The notes beneath the pieces are model-generated. The model searched no databases, had not been told where the DNA came from, and saw only the letters and a program-made list of their open reading frames with translations. Made by a program: the position numbers and the translations under genes. A stretch of 25,013 nt of DNA from an uncultured Blautia sp. (lineage in GTDB: Bacteria > Bacillota > Clostridia > Lachnospirales > Lachnospiraceae): the NCBI GenBank assembly GCA_934364795.1, contig CAKRMK010000044.1, positions 1 through 25,013 on the forward strand, in the 5' to 3' direction. Of the stretch, positions 1 through 7,149 are shown in pieces. Each line of letters begins with the position of its first letter. The stretch's first letter is position 1.

Positions 1-49
1 ATCCGGGCAAAATCTCCCACAAATTGTGACGCACATCTTGCAGAAAGCC

Positions 50-67
50 TTTTTCAAACACGCTCTA
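50..67 (-). repeat. Dispersed TAGAGCGTGTTTGAAAAA-type repeat, copy 1
   Basis: Read on the minus strand this is TAGAGCGTGTTTGAAAAA. Related copies lie at 1688-1704 (minus), 3108-3120, 5288-5307 and 8927-8945 (plus), all outside or at the edge of genes. The first six bases extend into the palindrome GCTCTAGAGC at 61-70. The function is unknown. It sits upstream of the first Crp/Fnr gene. Confidence 0.5.
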
Positions 68-122
68 GAGCCTGCCCCCAAAATCATTCCTGCAATTTGC
101 ACGCCCCAGAAAGTGAGTAAAA

Positions 123-758
123 ATGAACGCAGTTACACTTTTTTCCTATATATCCCCAGAAGAACAGGAACGAATGCGGATCTGTTTTTGCATGAGGGAA
201 GTAACTTATCAGAATAATGAGACGATTATGGAATATGCCAATTCCATGAAGAAGATTGGTTTGATCCTGGATGGGAATGCAGTGCTGTATTGCTGTGACG
301 AGGATGGAAACCAGTACATGATGGATGAACTGAAAAAAGACAGTGTTTTTGGCGAACCTTTTTTGCTGCCGGATGAAACACAGCATTATTATGTGTGTGC
401 GAAGGCAGAAACCAGGGTATTGTTTATTGATTATGAGCATGTGATCAAACGCTGCGAAAATGCCTGTAAATTTCACAGCCAGCTGGTAAGCAATCTGCTG
501 CAGATGATCGCAATGCGTGCAAGCCAGCAGGCGAACCGGATTTATGTGCTTTCCCGCAACAGCACCAGAAAGAAAATTATGGCATACCTGAATTCGCAAG
601 AGGGAGAAGAGCATAATAAAAGCTTTACATTACGAATGTCTTATACCACTCTGGCGGAATATTTAAGCGTGGATCGCAGCGCCATGATGCGGGAATTGAA
701 GAATCTGGCTGATGAAGGCATTATAGAGCGGGATGGGAAAAAACTGCGGATTTTGTAA
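123..758 (+). CDS. Crp/Fnr-family transcriptional regulator
   Basis: A 211-residue protein of the usual Crp/Fnr size. Residues about 10-120 fit the cyclic-nucleotide-binding-type beta roll, with the pattern 'GLILDGNAVLYCCDEDGNQY' and then 'SVFGEP'. A long dimerisation helix follows at about 115-145. A C-terminal winged helix-turn-helix occupies about 165-211 (TTLAEYLSVDRSAMMRELKN, then GIIERDG). No N-terminal Fnr-type cysteine cluster is visible, so the effector cannot be read from sequence. An in-frame stop at 114-116 makes ATG 123 the earliest start. Its ribosome site (GTGAG) is weak, so a later start is possible. The gene ends four bases before the end of the convergent regulator at 763-1458, so the two 3' ends are packed together. 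The target genes are unknown. Confidence 0.85.
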   Translation: MNAVTLFSYISPEEQERMRICFCMREVTYQNNETIMEYANSMKKIGLILDGNAVLYCCDEDGNQYMMDELKKDSVFGEPFLLPDETQHYYVCAKAETRVLFIDYEHVIKRCENACKFHSQLVSNLLQMIAMRASQQANRIYVLSRNSTRKKIMAYLNSQEGEEHNKSFTLRMSYTTLAEYLSVDRSAMMRELKNLADEGIIERDGKKLRIL

Positions 759-762
759 GACT

Positions 763-1458
763 TTAAGACACATAGCAAGCAATTTTTTCCTGTGCAAGCC
801 TGTATTGTGCCAGCGACATAACAACCTTTCCTTTTCTGGTATCGATAAGACCGTCCTCTTTTAATTTGGCAATGGTGCGGTTAATGGTTTTTACCGTCAT
901 GCCCAGCTCTTCCCGGATTCCCTCACGGGTTTTGCGGAGCACGATTTCGCCCTCCTCTTCAATGTGATGATAAGAAGCATATTTCAGCAGATAATCCAGA
1001 AACAGAAAAGTAGGAGGGTAAAAAAGCTTGGCACCCCGGTTGTAGGAAGAACGATAAAGCTTGTAGGCAATTTTGTGTGCAACCAGCCGGAGAAGATGAA
1101 TATCCTGGGAAATCCACATTTCAAAATCTGCCCGTGAAATCATGAAAACCACACATTCTGTCAAAGTTTCGATGGAGACAGAGGTATTTGGTTTTTCAGC
1201 AAGAATTGTAACCTCGCCGATGAAATCAATGGCTTCATTTTTTTCAATCATAAAAACGTTTCCATTTTCAAATTCGTTGATTACCCGGTGATCCCCACTG
1301 CATACGATTCCAAAATAATCAAGAGGATAATCTTTTTGATGGATAATTGTTCCTGGCGGAAATTTACGGATGGTGTATCTGTTCTTCAGTTCTTCTGGCA
1401 TGTATCTGAAATAAGTTTCCACATCCGGATAAGCTTTTATCAGTTCTTCAAGAGTCAT
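763..1458 (-). CDS. Crp/Fnr-family transcriptional regulator, divergent from the DUF3100/amidohydrolase cluster
   Basis: A 231-residue cytoplasmic regulator. An effector-binding beta roll covers about residues 20-125 (FPPGTIIHQKDYPLDYFGIV, then 'FIGEV'). The C-terminal winged helix-turn-helix at about 180-215 reads TREGIREELGMTVKTINRTI followed by 'KLKEDGLIDTRKG'. The ribosome site AAAGGAGG lies six bases before the ATG and fixes the start. No iron-sulfur cysteine cluster is seen, so it is Crp-like rather than a true oxygen-sensing Fnr; the ligand is unknown. It is transcribed away from the DUF3100 gene at 1756 across a ~300-bp spacer that carries paired direct repeats. Divergent placement makes it the likely regulator of the 1756-6219 cluster (inference). 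Confidence 0.87.
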   Translation of the reverse strand: MTLEELIKAYPDVETYFRYMPEELKNRYTIRKFPPGTIIHQKDYPLDYFGIVCSGDHRVINEFENGNVFMIEKNEAIDFIGEVTILAEKPNTSVSIETLTECVVFMISRADFEMWISQDIHLLRLVAHKIAYKLYRSSYNRGAKLFYPPTFLFLDYLLKYASYHHIEEEGEIVLRKTREGIREELGMTVKTINRTIAKLKEDGLIDTRKGKVVMSLAQYRLAQEKIACYVS

Positions 1459-1496
1459 GCTGGTCCTCCTTTATCTTTTACCCCTGATATTATTAC

Positions 1497-1502
1497 ATTA
1501 TA
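1497..1502 (-). promoter_or_regulatory. Putative -10 box for the 763-1458 regulator
   Basis: The minus strand reads TATAAT in an AT-rich context about 40 bases upstream of the start codon. The -35 region is poor, in keeping with an activated or weak promoter. Confidence 0.4.
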
Positions 1503-1590
1503 GCATAATTTTAGAAAAATTTAATAAAAACATCCCTTTGTCCTTTTTTTATTCCAAGCAAAAGCGTAAAGTGATTTTTGTAAGAAAAAT

Positions 1591-1679
1591 ACTGCACAGC
1601 AGTCATAACAGCAGTTTTTTGCATCCAACCAGTTGCTTACCTAAGGTATGTTGTAAAAAGTATCAGGTCCGTTATCAGG
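1591..1679. promoter_or_regulatory. Paired direct repeats and small palindromes in the divergent spacer
   Basis: The 297-bp spacer between the divergent regulator and DUF3100 genes contains ACAGCAGT twice (1596-1603 and 1608-1615, 12 bp apart) and TATCAGG twice (1661-1667 and 1673-1679, also 12 bp apart). Palindromes TACCTAAGGTA (1638-1648) and ACTGCacaGCAGT (1591-1603) lie in the same stretch. These are candidate operator sites. No convincing forward -35/-10 pair was found. Confidence 0.35.
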
Positions 1680-1687
1680 CCGGAAAG

Positions 1688-1704
1688 TTTTTCAACACGC
1701 TCTA
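1688..1704 (-). repeat. Dispersed TAGAGCGTGTTTGAAAAA-type repeat, copy 2
   Basis: The minus strand reads TAGAGCGTGTTGAAAAA, one base shorter than copy 1 at 50-67. It lies 52 bp upstream of the DUF3100 gene, in its likely leader. Confidence 0.5.
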
Positions 1705-1755
1705 CTTAAGGAATGGGAGCCCCGAAAAACTGCTTACACATCAGGGAGGAAAGAA

Positions 1756-2604
1756 ATGAAGCAACAGGAATTTATGTATTCAGGCGTAGGCGAGCGTCTG
1801 AAAAAAGAATGGAAAATCTATATCGCCGCATTGATCTTTATTGTGATCGCTGATTCCATCGGTCAGATCAAGGTACCGCTGGGACCGGGAACACTGATTC
1901 TGTTTCCTATCTTTTATTCTATTTTTCTTGGAATCCTTTCAGGACCGCAGGTTTTGAAGATTTTTAAGAAACCCGAAGTAAAAGCAGCATCAAAACTTGT
2001 TATTGTATGTATTTGTCCTTTTATTGCAAAGCTTGGAATTAATGCAGGTGCAAGCATTGAGACAGTTATTTCTGCAGGTCCGGCACTGCTTCTTCAGGAG
2101 TTCGGAAACCTGGGAACAATATTTTTATCTCTTCCGATTGCACTTCTTTTTGGACTGAAAAGAGAAGCAGTTGGTGCATGCCATTCCATTAACAGAGAGA
2201 CAAATCTTGCCCTTATGCAGGATATGTTTGGACCGGATTCAGCGGAAGCCAGAGGAAGCCTTTCTGTTTATATCATTGGTGGAATGGTAGGAACTATTTT
2301 CTTTGGATTTATGGCAACTGTAATTGCGTCCACTGGAGTTTTTCATCCATATGCACTTGGAATGGCGTCCGGAGTTGGAGCCGGAATTATGATGGCATCT
2401 GCTACAGCAAGCCTTTCTGCAATGTTTCCGGCTATGGCAGATCAGATTTCCGCACTGGCAAGTGCCAGCGAGACGATTTCCGGAATCGACGGAATTTACA
2501 TGGCAATTTTCATTGGTGTACCCTTATGCAACTGGCTTTACAGAGTTCTTGAGCCAAAGCTTGGTCCGATCCATGACAAAATCGCAGGAAAAGGAGACAG
2601 ATAA
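1756..2604 (+). CDS. DUF3100-family integral membrane protein (probable transporter subunit)
   Basis: A 282-residue hydrophobic protein with about eight membrane segments. After a cytoplasmic start of about 20 residues, helices begin at IYIAALIFIVIADSIG. I recognise it as DUF3100 by overall pattern, including the glycine/alanine-rich stretch ASGVGAGIMMASATASLSAM at about residues 200-222 followed by 'SASETISGIDGIYMAIF'. The family has no established substrate known to me. The start is supported by GGGAGG eight bases upstream of the ATG. It is the first gene of the cluster, and its stop codon touches the ATG of the next small membrane protein, which suggests a two-subunit complex (inference). 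A large-plus-small pairing of this kind recalls LrgB/LrgA or other bipartite carriers, without evidence of homology. Confidence 0.75.
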   Translation: MKQQEFMYSGVGERLKKEWKIYIAALIFIVIADSIGQIKVPLGPGTLILFPIFYSIFLGILSGPQVLKIFKKPEVKAASKLVIVCICPFIAKLGINAGASIETVISAGPALLLQEFGNLGTIFLSLPIALLFGLKREAVGACHSINRETNLALMQDMFGPDSAEARGSLSVYIIGGMVGTIFFGFMATVIASTGVFHPYALGMASGVGAGIMMASATASLSAMFPAMADQISALASASETISGIDGIYMAIFIGVPLCNWLYRVLEPKLGPIHDKIAGKGDR

Positions 2605-3051
2605 ATGAGATACATTGAATGGGCAGTTATGTTTATTGTAGCAGGGCTTGGTATTGCACTTGCTAATTTTGTTGGCTTTCAGGTAAGCTTTGTGGATTCT
2701 CTTCCGGGAATCGCTATTCTTCTTCTGATTTCTCTTGCGTCAGTGGGGATCAGCAAAATTGTTCCGTTGAAATTACCGGTAATTGCATATTGTTCTCTTC
2801 TGGGACTGTTTCTGGCATGTCCGTTAAGCCCCATCAGAGACTTTGTTATTGAATCTGCGGGAAAAATTAATTTCACCGCACCTCTGACTATGGTTGGTGC
2901 GTACGCAGGAATTTCTATCAGCGACCAGCTGAAGGAATTTGCAAAGCAGGGATGGAAAATGCTGATTATTGCAGCACTTGTTATGATTGGAACTTTTACA
3001 TTTTCTGCAATTATTGCACAGGTTGGCTTATCCCTGACTGGTGTGATTTAA
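2605..3051 (+). CDS. Small membrane protein, likely partner of DUF3100
   Basis: A 148-residue protein with about four or five membrane segments (starting WAVMFIVAGLGIALANFVGF, ending with MLIIAALVMIGTFTFSAIIA). A conserved-looking loop reads 'TAPLTMVGAYAGISISDQLKEF' across about residues 93-113. I do not recognise a named family. The ATG follows the DUF3100 TAA with no gap, and GGAG lies just inside the upstream gene, so translation is very likely coupled. A terminator follows directly, so this gene and DUF3100 form a two-gene unit within the larger cluster. The likely role is the small subunit of a membrane carrier (inference). Confidence 0.7.
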   Translation: MRYIEWAVMFIVAGLGIALANFVGFQVSFVDSLPGIAILLLISLASVGISKIVPLKLPVIAYCSLLGLFLACPLSPIRDFVIESAGKINFTAPLTMVGAYAGISISDQLKEFAKQGWKMLIIAALVMIGTFTFSAIIAQVGLSLTGVI

Positions 3052-3069
3052 GAGAAAAAGGTATAGTCT

Positions 3070-3096
3070 GGCGGATCTTCTGATCCGCCTTATTAT
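3070..3096 (+). terminator. Hairpin terminator after the DUF3100 pair
   Basis: A perfect 8-bp stem, GGCGGATC/GATCCGCC, with a TTCT loop is followed by TTATTATTA. It would separate, or attenuate into, the downstream amidohydrolase gene. Confidence 0.75.
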
Positions 3097-3107
3097 TACA
3101 AAACTTT

Positions 3108-3120
3108 TAGAGCGTATAAA
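3108..3120 (+). repeat. Dispersed TAGAGCGT repeat, copy 3 (partial)
   Basis: TAGAGCGTATAAA shares only the first eight bases with the other copies. It abuts a possible -10 (TATAAA) just before the amidohydrolase gene. Confidence 0.35.
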
Positions 3121-3134
3121 TAAATGAGGGAAAA

Positions 3135-4502
3135 ATGAAAGAAAAAATTGCTTGTGACATTTTAATAAAAAATACTTCTTATCTGGACGAAAACTACAAG
3201 GTTCAGGAAAATGCTTCAATTGTTATTGCAGATGGAAAAATACTAAAAATTTTTACAAATAAGACAAAACAAGAAAATATTGACGTGACAAATGCAAAAA
3301 ATGATTTTGAAGCAATGTTTGCCCCGGAAGAAGTAATTGACGGAGAAAATCTCCTATGGATGCCGGGTCTTGTAGATGGACATATGCATACCGGACAGCA
3401 GCTTTTAAAGGGTGCTGTTCTGGATGAGCTTCCCATGATCTGGACCCGTATTATGCTTCCTTTTGAGAGTACCCTTACACCGGAAAAAATGAGTCTTTCC
3501 GCAGGTCTTGCAGCTCTTGAAATGATCAAAAACGGAACAACCGGTTTTGTTGATGCAGGCAGCTACTACATGGAAAATGCGGCACAGGTGTATGAAAAAT
3601 CAGGGCTTCGCGGCGCACTTTCCCATTCTTCCATGGATCAGGGGAATTTTCCAGATTCTATCCGCCAGACTACCAGGGAAGTTCTGGAGACAGAGGACCG
3701 GCTTTTTGAAAGATTTCATGGAAAAGGAAATTTGAAAATTTTTTATTCCCTGCGTGCCTTAATGAACTGTTCCCAGGATTTAATTGAAAAAACAGCGGCA
3801 AGAGCTGCCGAAAAAAATACATTTTTTCAGGCGCATATGAATGAATATGCAGGAGAAGTGAATTATACTCTGGAAAAATACAAAATGCGGCCTGTGGAGT
3901 ACCTGGATTCTATTCATGCATTAGACAACCGTTTTATTGCAGCGCATGGAATTATGCTTTCTCCACAGGAACGTGCACTTCTGGCCCAAAAAGGTGGAAA
4001 AGTGGTGCACTGTCCATTCAGTAATTGTGGAAAAGGTGTGCCGGATACACCAGATCTTCTGGAACGGGGAATCTGTGTAGGGCTTGGAACTGATGGAACA
4101 GCCCATGGTGGGCTTAGCCTTTGGAACGAAATGAAAATTTTCCGCTCAGTAATGAATGCTTTCTGGGGAGTGAAAAATGCAGACCCGGCTGTTATGCCAG
4201 CCAAAAAAATCCTGAAAATTGCCACAGAAAACGGAGCTGCTGTCATAGGAGAAGAAAAATCCGGTGTTTTAAAAGAAGGATATAAAGCAGATATGATTTC
4301 CATTAACTGGAACCAGATTCATCTTCTGGCAACTTCCAATAAAGTAAATACATTGCTGGAATGTGTCTGCGGAAATGATGTGCAGGACAGTGTGGTTGGC
4401 GGCAGAATGTTAATGAGAAAGCGGCAGGTGCTGACTTTAGACGAGGAAAAAATAATGTGGCAGGCGAAAAGATATTTTGCCTGTGGAGAGGTAATGGATT
4501 GA
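3135..4502 (+). CDS. Amidohydrolase-superfamily deaminase/hydrolase (TRZ/ATZ, SAH-deaminase-like)
   Basis: A 455-residue cytoplasmic metal-dependent hydrolase. The metal ligands are all visible: H83 and H85 (GLVDGHMHTG), H234 with E237 (QAHMNE), H271 (AAHGIM) and D320 (LGTDGTAHGG). This H-x-H, H, H, D set with HxxE is typical of the deaminase branch of the superfamily (cytosine, guanine and S-adenosylhomocysteine deaminases and chlorohydrolases). N- and C-terminal strands (ILIKNTSYL, then YKADMISIN) form the usual composite beta domain. The substrate cannot be set from sequence; ring deamination of a nucleobase or nucleoside-like compound is the best inference. The ribosome site GAGGG lies just upstream of the ATG. 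The last codons overlap the TauE gene. The preceding DUF3100 pair and following kinase point to one catabolic pathway. Confidence 0.85.
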   Translation: MKEKIACDILIKNTSYLDENYKVQENASIVIADGKILKIFTNKTKQENIDVTNAKNDFEAMFAPEEVIDGENLLWMPGLVDGHMHTGQQLLKGAVLDELPMIWTRIMLPFESTLTPEKMSLSAGLAALEMIKNGTTGFVDAGSYYMENAAQVYEKSGLRGALSHSSMDQGNFPDSIRQTTREVLETEDRLFERFHGKGNLKIFYSLRALMNCSQDLIEKTAARAAEKNTFFQAHMNEYAGEVNYTLEKYKMRPVEYLDSIHALDNRFIAAHGIMLSPQERALLAQKGGKVVHCPFSNCGKGVPDTPDLLERGICVGLGTDGTAHGGLSLWNEMKIFRSVMNAFWGVKNADPAVMPAKKILKIATENGAAVIGEEKSGVLKEGYKADMISINWNQIHLLATSNKVNTLLECVCGNDVQDSVVGGRMLMRKRQVLTLDEEKIMWQAKRYFACGEVMD

Positions 4503-5290
4503 GTGAACTGACAATACTTACGCTTATTATAATCGGAGCTGCAAACATGGCAGTAGGCGGGTGCATCGGAATATGTGGGATTGCAGGATTTCTTTTGCCC
4601 ATGCTGTACACAGGTGGGCTGGGCTTTGACGTAACCTATGCGCTGGCGCTCAGCTTTCTGGCATTTCTGGTTTCCGGAGTTATTGGCTCCCGAAATTATT
4701 ATAAAGCAGGAAATCTGGATATAAAAATGTCTGTGAAGCTGGGAATTGGCAGCCTGATTGGTGCTGTGGGCGGTGTGTTTCTTCAGTCAATGATTGAAAA
4801 AAACACAGCGAAAACCATTCTTTACTTGGTTGTGTTATTTTCCGGAGCTTCTATTCTGGTGAGAATGTGGAATGAAAAACGGCAGAAAAAAAATACAGAG
4901 GATGTTGTTTCAAATGACAGTGCAGAGAAAAGTATCACAGACAATGTTGTGTTTTTAGTTCTTCTTGGAATAGTTACAGGAGCAATCTGCTCTTTATCCG
5001 GTGCCGGCGGCCCTGTGCTTGTTATGCCGCTTCTGGTAGCATGCGGTGTTTCTGCAAGAATTGCTGTGGGAGTTGCTCTTTTTGATTCTGTGTTTATTGC
5101 AGTGCCAGCCTGCATTGGTTATCTTTCCAGAATTGACTGGATGGGCGTGCTTGGACTTCTGGTTCTGATCATAATTACTCATGGTGTTGGTGTCTGGCTT
5201 GGAAGCCGTTTTGCAGGAAAAGTACCGGTAAACGGACTGAAGCTTTTTGTAGCCGTGTTCTCGGTGTGTATCGCTATTTGTATGCTTTAG
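4499..5290 (+). CDS. TauE/SafE-family membrane permease (sulfite exporter/anion permease family)
   Basis: About 263 residues with eight predicted membrane helices in two halves. Each half carries the glycine-rich motif of the family: GICGIAGFLLPML near the start, and SLSGAGGPVLVMPLL after a charged central loop (NEKRQKKNTEDVVSNDSAEK). I place the start at TTG 4499 because GGAGAGG (4485-4491) sits seven bases before it and because TTGA then overlaps the amidohydrolase stop by four bases. An ATG at 4457 would add 14 residues inside the upstream gene and has no good ribosome site. Family members move sulfite, sulfonates or small organic anions. Here the substrate is unknown; it may export a product or import an accompanying anion of the cluster. 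Confidence 0.83.
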   Translation: MSELTILTLIIIGAANMAVGGCIGICGIAGFLLPMLYTGGLGFDVTYALALSFLAFLVSGVIGSRNYYKAGNLDIKMSVKLGIGSLIGAVGGVFLQSMIEKNTAKTILYLVVLFSGASILVRMWNEKRQKKNTEDVVSNDSAEKSITDNVVFLVLLGIVTGAICSLSGAGGPVLVMPLLVACGVSARIAVGVALFDSVFIAVPACIGYLSRIDWMGVLGLLVLIIITHGVGVWLGSRFAGKVPVNGLKLFVAVFSVCIAICML

Positions 5291-5307
5291 AGCGTGTTTT
5301 CAAAAAA
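5288..5307 (+). repeat. Dispersed TAGAGCGTGTTTGAAAAA-type repeat, copy 4
   Basis: TAGAGCGTGTTTTCAAAAAA begins at the TauE stop codon (TAG 5288-5290) and fills the short gap before the kinase gene. Confidence 0.5.
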
Positions 5308-5328
5308 CTAATGAGTGGAGGGTTATGC

Positions 5329-6219
5329 ATGAAGGTTTTAAATTATGGTTCTTTAAATGTAGACTATGTATATTCTGTAGATCACATTATTGTTGGCGGT
5401 GAGACGCAGCATTCATCGAAGCTGGAGGTTTTTTGCGGAGGAAAGGGCCTGAATCAGTCTATAGCCCTGGCAAAGGCCGGCGTGCCTGTTTACCATGCAG
5501 GTATTGTTGGAACTGATGGGGATATTCTTCTGGATGCATGTAAAGAAGCTGGTGTAAATACAAAATATATCCGCAGACTCCCGGCAAAAGGCGGCCATAC
5601 CATGATACAGGTAGATAAAAACGCACAAAACTGTATCATTCTTTATGGTGGAACTAATCAGATGCAGACAAAAGAATTTGTAGATGAAGTACTAGCCGAT
5701 TTTGGCGAGGGTGATTATCTGATCCTGCAAAATGAAATCAATCTGCTGGATTATATTATTGATCAGGCATATGAGAAAAAAATGAAAATCGTTATGAATC
5801 CATCACCATTTGATGATAAATTAGACTGCTGCGACCTTGGCAAGGTTTATCTGTTTTTGCTTAATGAAATTGAGGGAGAACAGATTACAGGATATAAGGA
5901 CAAAGATCAGATTCTGGATGCCATGGCGGATAAATTTCCACATGCCCGTTTTGTTCTGACTCTTGGAAGCGACGGTGCAGTTTATTATGATGGAAAAGAA
6001 AAAGTATTTCAGGATATTTTCAAGGTAAAAGCAGTGGATACCACTGCGGCGGGAGATACGTTTACCGGATATTTTATTGCGGCCACAATCGATGGAAGAA
6101 GTGTACAGGAAGCACTGAAAATGGCGGCAAAAGCGTCTTCCATTGCAGTTTCAAGACCGGGGGCGACACCGTCCATTCCTACGGCAGAAGAGGTGAAAAG
6201 AGAATTGGAACTCGTTTAA
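5329..6219 (+). CDS. PfkB-family carbohydrate kinase (ribokinase-like)
   Basis: A 296-residue cytoplasmic kinase that phosphorylates a sugar or nucleoside with ATP. The N-terminal half has the family signature region GGKGLNQSIALAKAG (about residues 36-50) preceded by GGETQHSS. The C-terminal signature DTTAAGDTFTGYF carries the anion-hole glycines and catalytic base D243. Length and order match ribokinase, but fructokinase, adenosine kinase or another sugar specificity cannot be excluded. ATG 5329 is chosen because GGAGGG lies six bases before it; an upstream in-frame ATG at 5266 lies inside the TauE gene. It is 38 bp behind TauE and ends the cluster before a strong terminator. Next to a deaminase it suggests salvage of a nucleoside or glycosylated compound (inference). 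Confidence 0.87.
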   Translation: MKVLNYGSLNVDYVYSVDHIIVGGETQHSSKLEVFCGGKGLNQSIALAKAGVPVYHAGIVGTDGDILLDACKEAGVNTKYIRRLPAKGGHTMIQVDKNAQNCIILYGGTNQMQTKEFVDEVLADFGEGDYLILQNEINLLDYIIDQAYEKKMKIVMNPSPFDDKLDCCDLGKVYLFLLNEIEGEQITGYKDKDQILDAMADKFPHARFVLTLGSDGAVYYDGKEKVFQDIFKVKAVDTTAAGDTFTGYFIAATIDGRSVQEALKMAAKASSIAVSRPGATPSIPTAEEVKRELELV

Positions 6220-6245
6220 GAAGCACGTTTCTGTAAAGATACTTT

Positions 6246-6303
6246 AAGCCCGAATTTGGGTGCCATAGTTTATTGGGGCACCTTCATCCGGGCTAAATTT
6301 TTT
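6246..6303 (+). terminator. Nested hairpin terminator closing the amidohydrolase/kinase cluster
   Basis: An outer stem AGCCCG (6247-6252)/CGGGCT (6289-6294) encloses an inner stem GGTGCC (6259-6264)/GGCACC (6277-6282). A run of six T follows at 6298-6303. It lies between two convergent genes and could also slow transcription from the right. Confidence 0.8.
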
Positions 6304-6307
6304 ATAA

Positions 6308-6913
6308 TTATGCCTGAATTGCTCTTATGATTGCATCATATAACTCATCGTAAGTTTCGTAAGCTGGAATATCCGGATATTCAGCCTTGATTGCATCCGT
6401 GCTTTTGAAAAGAAATCCTGCCTTGCTTGCCTGGATCATGCCAAGATCATTGTGGCTGTCGCCGCTGGCAATGGTGTCATAGCCAATGGATTGAAGGGCT
6501 TTGACAGTGGTATATTTTGATTTTTCACAACGCATCTTGAAATCTGTAATTTCACCATTTTCTCCAACAACCAGAGTATTACAGAAAATAGTAGGATAAC
6601 CCAGCTTCTTCATAAGCGGGCCTGCAAACTGGGAAAAGGTATCACTAAGAATGATCACCTGTGTCTGTGCCCTTAATTTATCAAGAAATTCTTTTGCTCC
6701 CGGAATAGGGTCGATTTTTGCAATTGTTTCCTGGATTTCTTTCAGACCAAGACCATGCTCTTTTAAAATATTCAGACGATATTTCATCAGTTTGTCATAG
6801 TCTGGCTCATCGCGGGTTGTTCTTTTTAATTCGGGAATGCCGGTTTCTTCGGCAAATGCAATCCAGATTTCCGGTACCAGTACACCTTCAAGGTCTAAAC
6901 AAACAATTTCCAT
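6308..6913 (-). CDS. thrH: HAD-family phosphoserine phosphatase/homoserine phosphotransferase, ThrH type
   Basis: A 201-residue cytoplasmic HAD enzyme. Motif I is DLEGVLVPE with nucleophile D7 and E9 in place of the usual second Asp, the feature that marks ThrH. Motif II is ILSDTFSQF and the acidic motif is GDSHNDLGM. Studied ThrH proteins dephosphorylate phosphoserine and pass phosphate to homoserine, feeding threonine or serine metabolism. ATG 6913 is preceded by GGAGG at five bases; a longer in-frame reading to 7003 runs through promoter-like DNA and is not used. It is a single-gene unit, divergent from the phosphosugar mutase and convergent with the PfkB kinase. A general phosphoserine phosphatase role is the alternative. 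Confidence 0.88.
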   Translation of the reverse strand: MEIVCLDLEGVLVPEIWIAFAEETGIPELKRTTRDEPDYDKLMKYRLNILKEHGLGLKEIQETIAKIDPIPGAKEFLDKLRAQTQVIILSDTFSQFAGPLMKKLGYPTIFCNTLVVGENGEITDFKMRCEKSKYTTVKALQSIGYDTIASGDSHNDLGMIQASKAGFLFKSTDAIKAEYPDIPAYETYDELYDAIIRAIQA

Positions 6914-6961
6914 AATTTCCTCCGTTCTGCTGTAAGATATATTACTTTCACACGCTATCTT

Positions 6962-6967
6962 ATTATA
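6962..6967 (-). promoter_or_regulatory. Putative -10 box for thrH
   Basis: The minus strand reads TATAAT about 50 bases before the thrH start. The -35 region is not close to consensus. Confidence 0.45.
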
Positions 6968-7059
6968 GCGTAAAAATGTCAGGAATGCTATATTTATTTG
7001 CATATTTATTTGCGTATAAAAACGGAGAAAAATTGTCAGTTCGAAATTTGTCGGTTGTA

Positions 7060-7088
7060 TTGCCGTATCAGGAAAAATGTGTTATATT
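7060..7088 (+). promoter_or_regulatory. Predicted sigma-A promoter of the phosphosugar mutase gene
   Basis: TTGCCG (7060-7065), a 17-bp spacer and TATATT (7083-7088), about 60 bases before the start codon. Confidence 0.55.
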
Positions 7089-7149
7089 ATTAGTATCTGT
7101 AGTAATAATAGACAAAATAAACAGAATAACAATGGCAGGAGTGGTAAAA

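Noticed and set aside
1..122. A coding start in the first 120 bases
   Set aside because: The short forward frame from 26 overlaps the Crp/Fnr start in another phase and has no ribosome site; the stretch looks intergenic.
84..614. A 176-residue reverse frame over the first Crp/Fnr gene
   Set aside because: The forward frame encodes a complete Crp/Fnr protein; the reverse one has no recognisable domain.
763..1458. The second regulator as a true oxygen-sensing Fnr
   Set aside because: No N-terminal cysteine cluster for an iron-sulfur centre is present.
1457..1759. A 100-residue forward frame in the regulator/DUF3100 spacer
   Set aside because: It overlaps the regulator's start region and the DUF3100 ATG, has no ribosome site, and its composition is that of AT-rich spacer DNA.
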